Positions 36,688 to 45,465 of a DNA stretch of 64,000 nt are shown here, one piece after another. The notes below the pieces were generated by a model. The model was given only the letters and a program-made list of their open reading frames with translations, searched no databases and was not told the DNA's origin. Source of the DNA: JAPOUP01 sp965199865 (lineage in GTDB: Bacteria > Pseudomonadota > Alphaproteobacteria > Rhodobacterales > Rhodobacteraceae); contig CBDATU010000011.1 in NCBI GenBank assembly GCA_965199865.1, positions 806,001 through 870,000 on the forward strand, read 5' to 3'. How positions within the stretch are numbered: the first letter of the stretch is position 1; every line of letters starts with the position of its first letter. Both the position numbers and the translations under genes were made by a program.

Positions 36688-38097
36688 CTATTTGACATGT
36701 TCCCAGAAACTCGGCCTGCGCCCATATCGCCGACGCAGGTGCTTTATATAGGCGCCATGACCTTCAGCCCCGGAGTCCGGTGATGTTCGATCGGAAAGAG
36801 CGGCGCAACTGCCCAGGCTGTTGGCGGCCAGGCCATAGAACTTCGTCTGACCCCGCTGCATAACCGAATCCACCACTCGCCGGTAGAGTCGAACCGCTGC
36901 GTCGGGATACCGGTCAGAAAGCGCGTCGCCAGCTTCGTTCAGCAGGTCATAGGCCTCACGATAGGACAGGCGGCCTCCCCTGTCGATCCCGGCACTACCC
37001 AGACCGCTTTCGAACGCCGCATCGATTTCTTTCCCTCGCCTGGCAACCAACCGGGCTGCAGCCTCCAGTTCTGGCCAGTTGACCAGAAACCTCAGCGCCC
37101 GGATGACTCTCGGAAAGGTTTCCACATGAGCGATTGCGGCGCGCTCCGCTTCGAAATCCTCGAAGTCCGGTAACTGCTTCAGGTAGTCTCTCAGAAGCTC
37201 GGCGTCCAGCACCTGCCTGAACCGGTCCAGTCTTACGGCCTGTGCCTCTTCTTTCCGGCCCAGCCGAACCAGCGCACTGATCCGCATTTCTACAGCCTCA
37301 CCGGCGAAATCCGGACCCGGTTTCACGATTCGGTCAAGCCAGGAAATCGCCTCTTCCGCACGATCCGCTGCCAGAAGGCGTTTCGCGATTCTGGTAGCCG
37401 CGGCATCGCTACGCATATTCGAACCGGTCACAGCCAGTATGTAGGCATCAACATCGCCTTCCGCGTCAGCCAGCTCTCTCAGTGCCGTATCAGTTCTCCA
37501 GCTTTGGACTCCTTTCTCCTCAGCGCTCAACAGCAGGGACCGTAGATGGGAGCGTCCATCGCTTCCGAGTGCCCTGGCCAGGAGCTTGATGTCGTTGAAC
37601 AGATATCCGGAATCACCGCACAGGGCTTCGAATATCCGCTCCGCGATTTCAGCACCGTCGCGGTCTTCGACCCGCAGATAGAGTCGATCCAGATCCTTTA
37701 TGGCATCAACGAACACCTTTTCTACGGCAAGATGTCCTTCCTCCATCCGCGTTAACACGCCATCAATCAACGGAATGAAGGACCACATCGTTTCCACGGC
37801 ATCTGCAGGGTCGTTCGTTCCCAGGGCATTCACGATGGAATCCCGCAGATCATCCAGTTCACGCACAAAGGCCCTGGTTCGCTTAAGGCTGACGGCGGTG
37901 CGTGCCCGTGCGATGGACGCGATTCGCTTGCCTATGCTGGCATTCAGGTTTCCGCTCCCCTTACTGGCGGCCAAAGCGAGACGTATCCGCTTTGCCAGGA
38001 CGGGGTCGCTGGCACAGCCTTCTGCCAGAAGCTGCGCAAGTCGCCTGACGCCAAGCTCTTCCAGCTTTTCGGAGGTTATCGAGCTACCACGCGCCAT
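36688..38097 (-). CDS. DUF6880 family protein
   Basis: This 469-residue soluble protein appears to be almost all alpha-helical, with TPR-like or solenoid spacing through the middle (AVEMRISALVRLGRKEEAQA, EAISWLDRIVKPGP). The C-terminus carries the family hallmark: RLYRRVVDSVMQRGQTKFYG, then LAANSLGSCAALSD, and the closing HLRRRYGRRPSFWEHV. I recognise it as DUF6880, a family without known function found in many alphaproteobacteria. It stands alone between two near-identical tRNA-Val genes on the same strand, an arrangement that could reflect past insertion. Codon use looks like that of its neighbours. Confidence 0.8.
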   Translation of the reverse strand: MARGSSITSEKLEELGVRRLAQLLAEGCASDPVLAKRIRLALAASKGSGNLNASIGKRIASIARARTAVSLKRTRAFVRELDDLRDSIVNALGTNDPADAVETMWSFIPLIDGVLTRMEEGHLAVEKVFVDAIKDLDRLYLRVEDRDGAEIAERIFEALCGDSGYLFNDIKLLARALGSDGRSHLRSLLLSAEEKGVQSWRTDTALRELADAEGDVDAYILAVTGSNMRSDAAATRIAKRLLAADRAEEAISWLDRIVKPGPDFAGEAVEMRISALVRLGRKEEAQAVRLDRFRQVLDAELLRDYLKQLPDFEDFEAERAAIAHVETFPRVIRALRFLVNWPELEAAARLVARRGKEIDAAFESGLGSAGIDRGGRLSYREAYDLLNEAGDALSDRYPDAAVRLYRRVVDSVMQRGQTKFYGLAANSLGSCAALSDRTSPDSGAEGHGAYIKHLRRRYGRRPSFWEHVK

Positions 38098-38458
38098 GTG
38101 TTCGGTCCTTTCGCTTCACTCTGCTGCCAGTCCCAGGCATAACGGTCGGCGCGGATCCGTCGGCAGATCCACCCATAACTGGTCTTTCGGGGCACAGGCC
38201 CCGAATTCCCATCCATTCGGGAAGACCTTCCATAGGGTGCACCGTAAGGCTCTCAACCTCCAGCCGTATTCTCAGCACATCCGGCACTGCTTCCGATGAA
38301 CGGGGAGTTGGCACTTCCGAGCGGTACGGGTGGCGTAGGGAATCGGCCCGAAATGGGCATTCAGGCAGACACTACGAACGAGCGCCGACTGTCGGTATAA
38401 AACCCGCTCCAGTCCATAGAGAGCGGTTATCGGTCCTGGCTCCCGGAAAACGGATCGG
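38098..38458. other. Gap between tRNA-Val(CAC) and the DUF6880 gene
   Basis: No protein or RNA is recognisable in these 361 bases. The region should hold the 3' end of the tRNA-Val transcript and the DUF6880 promoter, but I cannot point to either. Confidence 0.5.
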
Positions 38459-38533
38459 TGGTGGGTGATGACGGATTTGAACCGCCGACATCTTCGATGT
38501 GAACGAAGCGCTCTACCGCTGAGCTAATCACCC
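38459..38533 (-). tRNA. tRNA-Val (anticodon CAC)
   Basis: The minus strand folds as a canonical tRNA: acceptor GGGTGAT/ATCACCC, D arm GCTC-AGCGGTA-GAGC, anticodon stem CTTCG/CGAAG with loop TTCACAT, T arm GGTTCAAATCC and an encoded CCA. It reads GTG codons. At 75 bases it is one base shorter in the D loop than tRNA-Val(TAC). Confidence 0.98.
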
Positions 38534-38852
38534 ATGCAGGGAACATTACCGCCTTTCACCGATTTCACAAGGGGCCGCGCACGCGCCACTACCGCTTCCT
38601 TTCCTGCCTGACACCCGAATCTCCTGTTCCAACCTGCGAATCATCCGGTCCCCAGAAACTGGATTGGGAAGCGCAGTGCGATAGCGCCAGCCAGCCTCCA
38701 GGCAGAATGCCTCCCGTCGGGCTTTCGGAACCACCCCGCCGCAGACTGCGAAACGGCCGGAACCAACTGACTTTCCGCGGTCGATCCAGCGAGCGGCAGT
38801 ACCATCCGACCGCGTCGCATCGAATCGGTCGCACCGGTACCAGGGAAAGGAT
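38534..38852. other. Gap between lon and tRNA-Val(CAC)
   Basis: In many alphaproteobacteria a gene for the HU protein lies directly after lon. I checked both strands for a roughly 90-residue HU-like frame and see none, intact or broken. Only the candidate tRNA promoter is recognisable. Confidence 0.55.
38543..38570 (-). promoter_or_regulatory. Candidate promoter of tRNA-Val(CAC)
   Basis: TTGTGA (38565-38570) and TAATGT (38543-38548) lie 16 bases apart on the minus strand, ending 9 bases before the tRNA 5' end. Confidence 0.4.
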
Positions 38853-41270
38853 TCAGTGGGTCGTCGGGCTCGAGAGACCGTCATCCACCTTTATCGCGGC
38901 GCGGGCGGCTACCGCAGCTTTTTCTTCGGCCTCCTCGTTCCATTCGACCGCTTCGGGCTGACGAACAAGCGCCGCGTCAAGGACCTGACGAACGGAATCG
39001 ACCTGAATGATGGTCAACCCTTCCTTCACGTTATCGGGAATCTCCGCCAGATCTTTCCCGTTTTCCTTCGGAATCAGGACGGTGCCAATCCCTCCACGAA
39101 GCGCTGCAAGAAGCTTCTCCTTCAGCCCACCGATCGGAAGGACATGCCCGCGCAGTGTAACCTCTCCTGTCATCGCAATGTCCCTCTGCACGGGAATCTG
39201 GGTCAGCACCGATACGATTGCGGTGACCATGGCAATTCCCGCCGACGGCCCATCCTTCGGAGTGGCGCCTTCAGGCACATGGACATGGATGTCCATCCGA
39301 TCGAACTTGGTCGGCTTCACGCCGATCGAGGGCGAGATGGCACGAACATAGGACGATGCCGCTTCGATCGACTCCTTCATCACGTCGCCGAGCTTTCCGG
39401 TAGCTTTCATTCGGCCCTTTCCTGGCAGGCGGAGCGCCTCAATGGAAAGAAGGTCACCGCCTACGGAAGTCCATGCAAGCCCGGTGGCGACCCCGATCTG
39501 ATTGTCCTTTTCGGCAAGCCCATAGCGGAACTTCTTGACACCCAGAAATTCTTCAAGACATTCAGGCGTGATTTCAACCGACTTGGCTTTCTTCTTGACG
39601 ATCCGGGTAACCGACTTTCGTGCCAGCTTGGCGATTTCACGTTCGAGATTCCGAACCCCTGCCTCACGGGTATAGGTTCGGATGATCTGCCGAAGACCCT
39701 CATCCGTCAGGGTGAACTCACGCGCTTTCAGAGCGTGATTCCTGATCTGTTTCGGAATCAGGTGCTGTTTCGCAATTTCGGTTTTCTCGTCCTCGGTATA
39801 GCCGGCGAGTGGTATGATTTCCATCCGGTCGAGCAGTGGCTCGGGCATGAAATAGCTATTGGCCGTGGTAAGGAACAGAACATCGCTCAGGTCGTATTCC
39901 ACCTCCAGGTAATGATCGACAAATGTCGAGTTCTGCTCGGGATCAAGCACCTCAAGCATCGCCGATGCCGGATCGCCGCGGAAATCCCGTCCCATCTTGT
40001 CAATCTCGTCGAGCAGGATCAGCGGATTCGCGGTTTTCGCCTTCTTCATGGCCTGGATGATCTTGCCTGGCATTGAACCAATATAGGTCCGGCGATGACC
40101 ACGAATCTCCGCCTCATCACGAATGCCGCCCAGCGAAATGCGAATGAACTCCCGTCCTGTCGCACGTGCGACCGAATGGCCGAGTGAGGTCTTTCCCACA
40201 CCTGGAGGGCCGACAAGGCAGAGAATCGGTCCCTTGAGTTTCGCGGAACGTTTCTGGACCGCGAGAAACTCGACAATCCGCTCCTTCACCTTTTCGAGGC
40301 CATAATGGTCGTCGTCCAGAACCTTCTGTGCCCGATCCAGGTTTTTCTTCACGCGCGATTTCACGCCCCAGGGTATCGAGAGGATCCAGTCTAGATAGTT
40401 TCGAACCACGGTTGCCTCGGAGCTCATCGGAGGCATGTGTTTGAGCTTCCTGAGCTCAGCAACGGCCTTCTCGCGCGCTTCATCGGAGAGTTTTAGCTCC
40501 CTGACTTTCTGCTCAAGCTCAGCAAGCTCACCCTCACCCTCCTCACCATCCGCCAATTCCTTCTGGATGGCTTTCATCTGCTCATTGAGATAGTATTCGC
40601 GCTGTGTGCGCTCCATCTGCGATTTTACGCGTGTCTTGATCTTCTTCTCGACCTTGAGGACATTCATCTCACCGCGCATGAGGCCATAGATCTTTTCCAG
40701 CCTCTCTGAAATGGAGAGCGTTTCGAGCAGATCCTGCTTCTGTTCGACGGAAACACCCAGATGCCCCGCAACCAGGTCGGCGAGCTTTGGCGGCTCTCGT
40801 GTCTCGGCGACAGCTCCAAACGCCTCTTCCGGGATGTTCTTCCTGATCCTGGCGTAACGCTCGAAGCCTTCACTGACTGATTTCACCAGCGCCACAAGCA
40901 CGGAGGGGTCGCCCTCCTCCTCCTGCAGAACCTCTGCATGCGCCTCGAAGAATCCGTCATTGTTCAGGTAGTCGATGATCCTGACGCGCTGAAGGCCCTC
41001 GACCAGCACTTTCACCGTTCCATCCGGCAGTTTCAGAAGGTGGAGCACATTGGCCAGCACGCCGATCTGATAGATTCCGTCGGGGGATGGATCATCGGCA
41101 CCGGGGTCTATCTGACTCGCGAGCAGGATCTGCCGGTCGTCGCCCATGACCTCGTCGAGTGCCCGAACCGACTTTTCGCGGCCGACAAAGAGTGGAACGA
41201 CCATATGTGGAAAAACCACGATATCCCGCAGTGGTAAGACCGGATAGGAAGGACTCAAATGCTTTTGCAT
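38853..41270 (-). CDS. lon: ATP-dependent protease Lon
   Basis: Lon (805 residues) is the cytosolic AAA+ protease that degrades misfolded and regulatory proteins. It has the N-terminal LAN domain (VLPLRDIVVFPHMVVPLFVG from residue 11), a coiled region with a charged GEEGEGE insert around 240, the AAA+ module with Walker A GPPGVGKTSL (K360) and Walker B ILLDEIDKM, and the C-terminal Ser-Lys protease with KDGPSAGIAM and GGLKEKLLAALRGG. The last residues (after LVRQPEAVEWNEEAEE) are low complexity. A heat-shock-type promoter lies about 80 bases upstream, so it should be induced on protein damage. Confidence 0.98.
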   Translation of the reverse strand: MQKHLSPSYPVLPLRDIVVFPHMVVPLFVGREKSVRALDEVMGDDRQILLASQIDPGADDPSPDGIYQIGVLANVLHLLKLPDGTVKVLVEGLQRVRIIDYLNNDGFFEAHAEVLQEEEGDPSVLVALVKSVSEGFERYARIRKNIPEEAFGAVAETREPPKLADLVAGHLGVSVEQKQDLLETLSISERLEKIYGLMRGEMNVLKVEKKIKTRVKSQMERTQREYYLNEQMKAIQKELADGEEGEGELAELEQKVRELKLSDEAREKAVAELRKLKHMPPMSSEATVVRNYLDWILSIPWGVKSRVKKNLDRAQKVLDDDHYGLEKVKERIVEFLAVQKRSAKLKGPILCLVGPPGVGKTSLGHSVARATGREFIRISLGGIRDEAEIRGHRRTYIGSMPGKIIQAMKKAKTANPLILLDEIDKMGRDFRGDPASAMLEVLDPEQNSTFVDHYLEVEYDLSDVLFLTTANSYFMPEPLLDRMEIIPLAGYTEDEKTEIAKQHLIPKQIRNHALKAREFTLTDEGLRQIIRTYTREAGVRNLEREIAKLARKSVTRIVKKKAKSVEITPECLEEFLGVKKFRYGLAEKDNQIGVATGLAWTSVGGDLLSIEALRLPGKGRMKATGKLGDVMKESIEAASSYVRAISPSIGVKPTKFDRMDIHVHVPEGATPKDGPSAGIAMVTAIVSVLTQIPVQRDIAMTGEVTLRGHVLPIGGLKEKLLAALRGGIGTVLIPKENGKDLAEIPDNVKEGLTIIQVDSVRQVLDAALVRQPEAVEWNEEAEEKAAVAARAAIKVDDGLSSPTTH

Positions 41271-41350
41271 GCTCTATTCCTGATGTCTGGAAGGTCAGGC
41301 CCCTGCACCGGCGGTGCGTGCGCTCGCCCATCTATGTTTCTGGCTCCGAT

Positions 41351-41379
41351 ATTTGGGGCACCTGACCGTTTTTTTCAAC
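41351..41379 (-). promoter_or_regulatory. Sigma-32-type heat-shock promoter of lon
   Basis: On the minus strand GTTGAAA (41373-41379), a 14-base spacer and CCCCAAAT (41351-41358) match the classic sigma-32 pattern CTTGAAA-N13/14-CCCCATNT at most positions. It lies about 80 bases before the lon start. The -35 region sits within an inverted repeat, CCTGACC (41361-41367) and GGTCAGG (41383-41389), with a third GGTCAGG at 41293-41299 in the leader. Confidence 0.7.
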
Positions 41380-41475
41380 CCTGGTCAGGATAACGATCCA
41401 CAGATTGGCCTCCAGGATGCCTTACCACATCTGGACCATTCTGCGGTCATTGGGCCGGTTTACCAAGGCACCGTC

Positions 41476-42606
41476 TCACAGGGGCTCAATGTCTCCCCGC
41501 GCCCGCTCGGATTGAAACGCGGCTTCCCAGGCGTTGAACCGCCCCTGGGAAATGGCAAGACGCATGCCTTCCATGATCGACTGGAAGTAGTGAATGTTGT
41601 GCCATGTCAGCAGCATCGAACTGATCATCTCACCTGAACGGAACACATGATGCAGATATGCGCGCGAGTAGTGTCGGCAGGCCGGGCAGCCACATTCCTC
41701 GTCAAGGGGACGTGGATCATCGGCGTGTCGCGCGTTCTTGATGTTTACTGTTCCGTGGCGGCAGAACGCCTGTCCGGTTCGCCCGGATCTGGACGGAAGC
41801 ACGCAGTCCATCATGTCGATTCCCCGCTTCACGGCACCTACGATGTCATCCGGTTTTCCCACCCCCATGAGGTAGCGCGGCGATTCCGCTGGAAGCATGT
41901 CCGGAACATGGTCCAGGACACCGAACATCGCTTTCTGCCCCTCACCCACGGCAAGCCCGCCGACGGCGTATCCGTCGAAGCCGACCGCGCGCAGCGCCTG
42001 AGCGCTCTCCATTCGGAGATCGATTTCCAGCCCTCCCTGCTGAATGCCGAATATCGCATGTCCCTGCCGGTCACCGAACGCCTCCCGGGACCGGGCGGCC
42101 CAGCGCATGGACAGCTGCATACTCTCTTCGATCCGGCCACGTTCGGCTGGAAGGGCTGGACATTCGTCAAATGCCATCACGATGTCCGACCCAAGCAGCC
42201 GCTGGATTTCGATCGACCTCTCTGGCGTAAGCTCATGGAGGGATCCGTCGATATGGCTGCGAAACGTCACCCCCCGTTCCGTAAGCCTGCGCAGGCCGGA
42301 CAGGCTCATGACCTGAAAGCCTCCGCTGTCAGTCAGGATTGGCCCCGACCAGTTCATGAACCGATGCAGCCCGCCCAGCCTGGCGACCCGCTCCGCTCCA
42401 GGTCGAAGCATCAGGTGATAGGTATTGGCAAGTACGATCTCCGCTCCCGCGGCCCGCACCGACTCCGGCATCATCGCTTTGACGGTTCCTGCCGTTCCCA
42501 CCGGTATGAAGGCAGGTGTACGGATAGCGCCTCTGGAAGTGGACACCACCCCAGCCCGGGCCCTGCCGTCAGTGGCCAGAAGATCGAACCTAAAGCGTGC
42601 CTCCAT
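41476..42606 (-). CDS. tgt: Queuine/preQ1 tRNA-ribosyltransferase
   Basis: Tgt exchanges guanine-34 of tRNAs for Asp, Asn, His and Tyr with preQ1. The 376-residue protein from ATG 42606 (MEARFRFDLLATDGRARAG) has the TIM barrel with the catalytic aspartate region ILTDSGGFQVMS, the nucleophile aspartate in RGIDMMDCVLPSR, RTGQAF, and the zinc site CGCPACRHYSRAYLHH. The longer frame up to 42801 overlaps the sufT promoter and gene start and is not used. It is divergent from sufT. QueA at 13353 acts on its product. Confidence 0.97.
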   Translation of the reverse strand: MEARFRFDLLATDGRARAGVVSTSRGAIRTPAFIPVGTAGTVKAMMPESVRAAGAEIVLANTYHLMLRPGAERVARLGGLHRFMNWSGPILTDSGGFQVMSLSGLRRLTERGVTFRSHIDGSLHELTPERSIEIQRLLGSDIVMAFDECPALPAERGRIEESMQLSMRWAARSREAFGDRQGHAIFGIQQGGLEIDLRMESAQALRAVGFDGYAVGGLAVGEGQKAMFGVLDHVPDMLPAESPRYLMGVGKPDDIVGAVKRGIDMMDCVLPSRSGRTGQAFCRHGTVNIKNARHADDPRPLDEECGCPACRHYSRAYLHHVFRSGEMISSMLLTWHNIHYFQSIMEGMRLAISQGRFNAWEAAFQSERARGDIEPL

Positions 42607-42706
42607 ATGTCGGCAGTCACAGATTCGTGGATGGCTGTCCAGTGCCATTCCTCCCCGGCCAGCTGGCCATGAGGGTAGGATTCCACGACAACGGGCCGTA
42701 CCGCAC

Positions 42707-42749
42707 TGGACGCTGGGCGATCCAATCCTTATATCTTCTGTCAGGATTG
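42707..42749 (+). promoter_or_regulatory. Candidate promoter and overlapping palindrome upstream of sufT
   Basis: TGGACG (42707-42712) and TATATC (42730-42735) are 17 bases apart. An exact inverted repeat, CAATCCT (42723-42729) and AGGATTG (42743-42749) with 13 bases between, spans the -10 and the likely start of transcription, a good place for a repressor. Which protein binds is unknown; an iron or Fe-S regulator is an inference from the genes it precedes. Confidence 0.4.
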
Positions 42750-42761
42750 ATTGAGGATGCC

Positions 42762-43127
42762 ATGGAAATCGACACGCTTGAGAGACTGGAAGGCACGCCA
42801 CTGATCAGGCCATCAACCACCGATCACCCGCTATACGATAGCGTGGTGGAGGCCTGCAGATCCGTCTACGATCCTGAGATTCCGGTGAACATATACGACC
42901 TTGGCCTAGTCTACACGGTCGACATCAACCCGGAAAACGAGATACGCATTGTCATGACGCTGACAGCGCCGGGCTGTCCGGTTGCAGGCGAGATGCCAGG
43001 CTGGGTCGCTGACGCGGTCGAGCCGCTGCCGGGCGTGAAACAGGTTGACGTGGAACTCACCTGGGATCCTCCATGGGGAATGGAAATGATGTCGGATGAG
43101 GCTCGGCTGGAACTGGGCTTCATGTAA
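42762..43127 (+). CDS. sufT: SufT-type MIP18/DUF59 Fe-S assembly protein
   Basis: This 121-residue protein is a MIP18-family (DUF59) member involved in Fe-S cluster maturation. Visible family segments are VYDPEIPVNIYDLGLVYTV, the conserved cysteine in MTLTAPGCPVAGEMP and the closing VDVELTWDPPWGMEMMSDEAR. The ATG at 42762 has GAGGA at good spacing. Its TAA overlaps the ATG of the next gene by one base (TAATG). In alphaproteobacteria sufT usually closes the sufBCDS operon; here the core suf genes are absent from the vicinity and the partner upstream is the divergent tgt. Confidence 0.93.
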   Translation: MEIDTLERLEGTPLIRPSTTDHPLYDSVVEACRSVYDPEIPVNIYDLGLVYTVDINPENEIRIVMTLTAPGCPVAGEMPGWVADAVEPLPGVKQVDVELTWDPPWGMEMMSDEARLELGFM

Positions 43128-43507
43128 TGTTTGGAATTCCAGGCAAACAGGCCATAACGCTCACGCCTGCGGCAGCCGAACAGGTCACCAGACTGATGAT
43201 CGAGAACGGCGCCAAGGGCCTTCGCATCGGCGTCAGGAAGGGTGGCTGTGCTGGTATGGAATACACCATGGACAGCGTTTCAGAAATGGATCCGCACGAT
43301 GAGGTGGTTGAACAGGACGGCGCGGTGGTGATGATTGCGCCCATGGCGCAGATGTTCCTGTTCGGAACGGAAATCGACTACACGGTTTCACTGCTGGAAG
43401 CGGGTTTCACCTTCCGCAATCCGAATGTGGTGGATTCCTGCGGCTGCGGCGAATCGATCAAGTTCAGGGATATCGACGAACTGGCAGCGGAGAGAGACGG
43501 ACAGTGA
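43127..43507 (+). CDS. A-type Fe-S cluster carrier (HesB/IscA/SufA family)
   Basis: This 126-residue A-type carrier takes newly made Fe-S clusters to target enzymes. The three ligand cysteines are present: one in RKGGCAGMEYTM and two in VDSCGCGESIKF. It starts TPAAAEQVTRLMIEN, typical for SufA/IscA. The start codon shares a base with the sufT stop, so the two proteins are translationally coupled and likely work in the same assembly route. SufA is the probable name given the sufT partner, but ErpA or IscA cannot be excluded by sequence reading alone. Confidence 0.93.
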   Translation: MFGIPGKQAITLTPAAAEQVTRLMIENGAKGLRIGVRKGGCAGMEYTMDSVSEMDPHDEVVEQDGAVVMIAPMAQMFLFGTEIDYTVSLLEAGFTFRNPNVVDSCGCGESIKFRDIDELAAERDGQ

Positions 43508-43907
43508 GTGTGTCCGACTCTGATGCGGAATTCGCGAGAGAGCCGTTCTCGGGATCTGGTTCTTCATCCACCCATGAGAATGATGGGCGGGCGCTGAGCT
43601 TATCCTGATGGCGAGATTTTCGCCGTCATGCGTGGCAACGATTCCATCTGGCCGAAGGGTGCGGGGAAATTCGTCGCTGAACCTGAAGCCGCAGGATCAC
43701 GGCGATGGTCCTACGGGCGCGACGGTGGCAGGGAGACCGACGTGCCTGACGGCGAGGACATCGCCTGTTACTGGGTGCAACGGGCTCTCATCCATCTGAG
43801 GCAAGATCCACCACTTCGCTTAGGGCGAAACCGCATCGGCTGGAATCGACGTTTCCGGACCAGATTACGGTTTCGCCGCTCCAAGTCCGGGCCTATGCTT
43901 CATATGC
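43508..43907. other. Gap between the Fe-S carrier gene and yidD
   Basis: The usual yidD neighbours rpmH and rnpA are not found in these 400 bases on either strand. A short plus-strand frame near 43610-43850 (DSIWPKGAGKF) resembles nothing I know. Confidence 0.55.
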
Positions 43908-44129
43908 ATGACACCTGCGGCATATTTCGTCTCGATTCCGGTCCGTGCATACCGGCTGCTCCTGAGCCCATGGGTAGGATTTAACTGTCGATATTACCCA
44001 ACCTGTTCGGTCTACGCACTCGAAGCGCTGGACAGACATGGAGCGATCAGAGGCGGCTGGCTTGCGCTTCGCCGAATCGCCCGCTGCCACCCCTGGGGAG
44101 GCTCCGGTTCCGACCCGGTGCCCGATTGA
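43908..44129 (+). CDS. yidD: Membrane protein insertion efficiency factor YidD
   Basis: This 73-residue protein matches YidD, a small inner-membrane-associated protein that helps YidC insert membrane proteins. The signature is complete: AYRLLLSPWVG, CRYYPTCSVYALEALDRHG with two cysteines, and a third cysteine in RRIARCHPWGGSGSDPVP. The length is typical. It normally sits with rnpA and directly before yidC; here yidC lies 4.8 kb further on, with decayed accessory genes and ttcA in between. The Shine-Dalgarno site is weak. Confidence 0.93.
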   Translation: MTPAAYFVSIPVRAYRLLLSPWVGFNCRYYPTCSVYALEALDRHGAIRGGWLALRRIARCHPWGGSGSDPVPD

Positions 44130-44314
44130 CGCGGAGAAACACCAAATCCATCCGGTTTCCGATACCTCCAGTCCTGCGAGGCTCATTTGGAGAATCGAAG
44201 TGGACGGGAAGCCCGACCTTTTCCTGCGGAATTCAGCGCGCGTGGGCTTTCGGATTGGAACGCAACTTCCCAGCTCATGGTTTCTGGATGTTTCGTTTCC
44301 TTCACAGAGCCGGT

Positions 44315-45465
44315 TCAATCGTGGTCCGACCCCAGTCTGTCATGGCCCAATGCGCTCTCTATGCGAGAATACAGCAATTTCCATCTCCGGCCCGCACGCT
44401 TGAGATCACCCCTCAGCGCAACCTGCGCCTGGCTCCCGTGAGCCCTGATCGCCTTCTCGTCATCCATCTGTCCAAGAACCGTTATGACCGTCTGCTGTTT
44501 CCCGTCGATTTCGGCATGGAGCCCGATCGTTCCGCCGACAGCTTCATGTTCCCGTTCCAGGCTGCGCACGAAGCCGCGGACATACCTGTCAGGTTCTGTT
44601 TCGCGCTCGCGAAACCCACATGCAGCTATCTTCAGCAGAGCTGCATCCGCCTGCCCGAACCCCAGGACGGCCGGAGGCATCGTTGCCTTCGGCCGGGTCC
44701 GGGCCCACGACACACCATTATCCAGTGTCTGGAACGGTTTGACGATCCTGGCAAGCGCCTCGACAAGCCGCCTCGTCATCCGGCGTACCAGCGGAGCGTT
44801 GCCATCCTCCGATTCCTCGAACAGAGTCGGCATACGCGGCGGAACGACTGGCGTCAGCAGTGTAACCACAAAGCTGTCCTGGTCCGTCTGCCCAAGCCGC
44901 ATCGATCACGGCAGTTTCCTGACATTCCTGCTCGCGCCCGCAGCATAGACCGGCCTCGGGTCGTCAAGCGAACACGCCGCCGCCAGCACTAGGTTACGGG
45001 CACCCTGAACAAGGCTGACGCCGTCGTCCAATCCGAGACTACCGTCATCGCTCTCCGTCGCTCGAATGCCGATGACGTCACGGTCTGCAGTCACCAGTGA
45101 GCAGTATACGGTCAGCGCGTCCTGACGGGAAATCCGCGCGAAAGTCTCGATCAATGCCCCTACCACACTTGCATAGTCCCCAAGGTCCACTTTGCGTGGA
45201 ACGACGATCTCAGGCAGTTCGTCGCCGGTGTACATGTCCGAGTTCCTTCGGTACGGTTCCTTTGAGGCCCAACCCGCGGTGCGGGCGTAGGCGGACAGCG
45301 CCGACGGCGAAACCGCCAGCAGCGCATTGCGATCCTGTATGCTTATCCGCATCAGAGTTTTCCCTGCCTGGGCCTTTTTCATCAGATATGTCAGAGACTC
45401 GACATCAAGAACGTTCGTTTCGGGGATGCGGACGGTAAAGCTGTTCAGTCCGTCAACGCCTTCAT
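44315..45465 (-). pseudogene. Broken gene of an uncharacterised protein family
   Basis: Two blocks in the same minus-strand frame, 45382-44906 and 44902-44315, are separated by one TGA at 44906-44908 plus a serine codon. They read as one protein: ISIQDRNALLAVSPSALSAY, LPEIVVPRKVDLGDYASVV, LYCSLVTADRDVI-like YCSLVTADRDVIGIRATESD, ARNLVLAAACSLDDPRPVY, then RLGQTDQDSFVVTLLTPVVP, VSWARTRPKATM and LRGDLKRAGRRWKLLYSRI. I remember long (about 380 residue) homologs of unknown function with this exact order. The same frame continues upstream as FTVRIPETNVLDVESLTYL to about 45435 without a start codon; ATG 45465 lies in another frame. Compared from memory with homologs, about 30 residues seem missing before ARIVKPFQTL. 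I do not know its function. Confidence 0.7.

Noticed and set aside
38534..38852. Remnant of an HU gene after lon
   Set aside because: No frame on the minus strand shows the HU pattern, not even in fragments.
43610..43984. Possible small gene before yidD (frame with DSIWPKGAGKF)
   Set aside because: No family match, it runs into yidD in another frame, and base use is not clearly coding.
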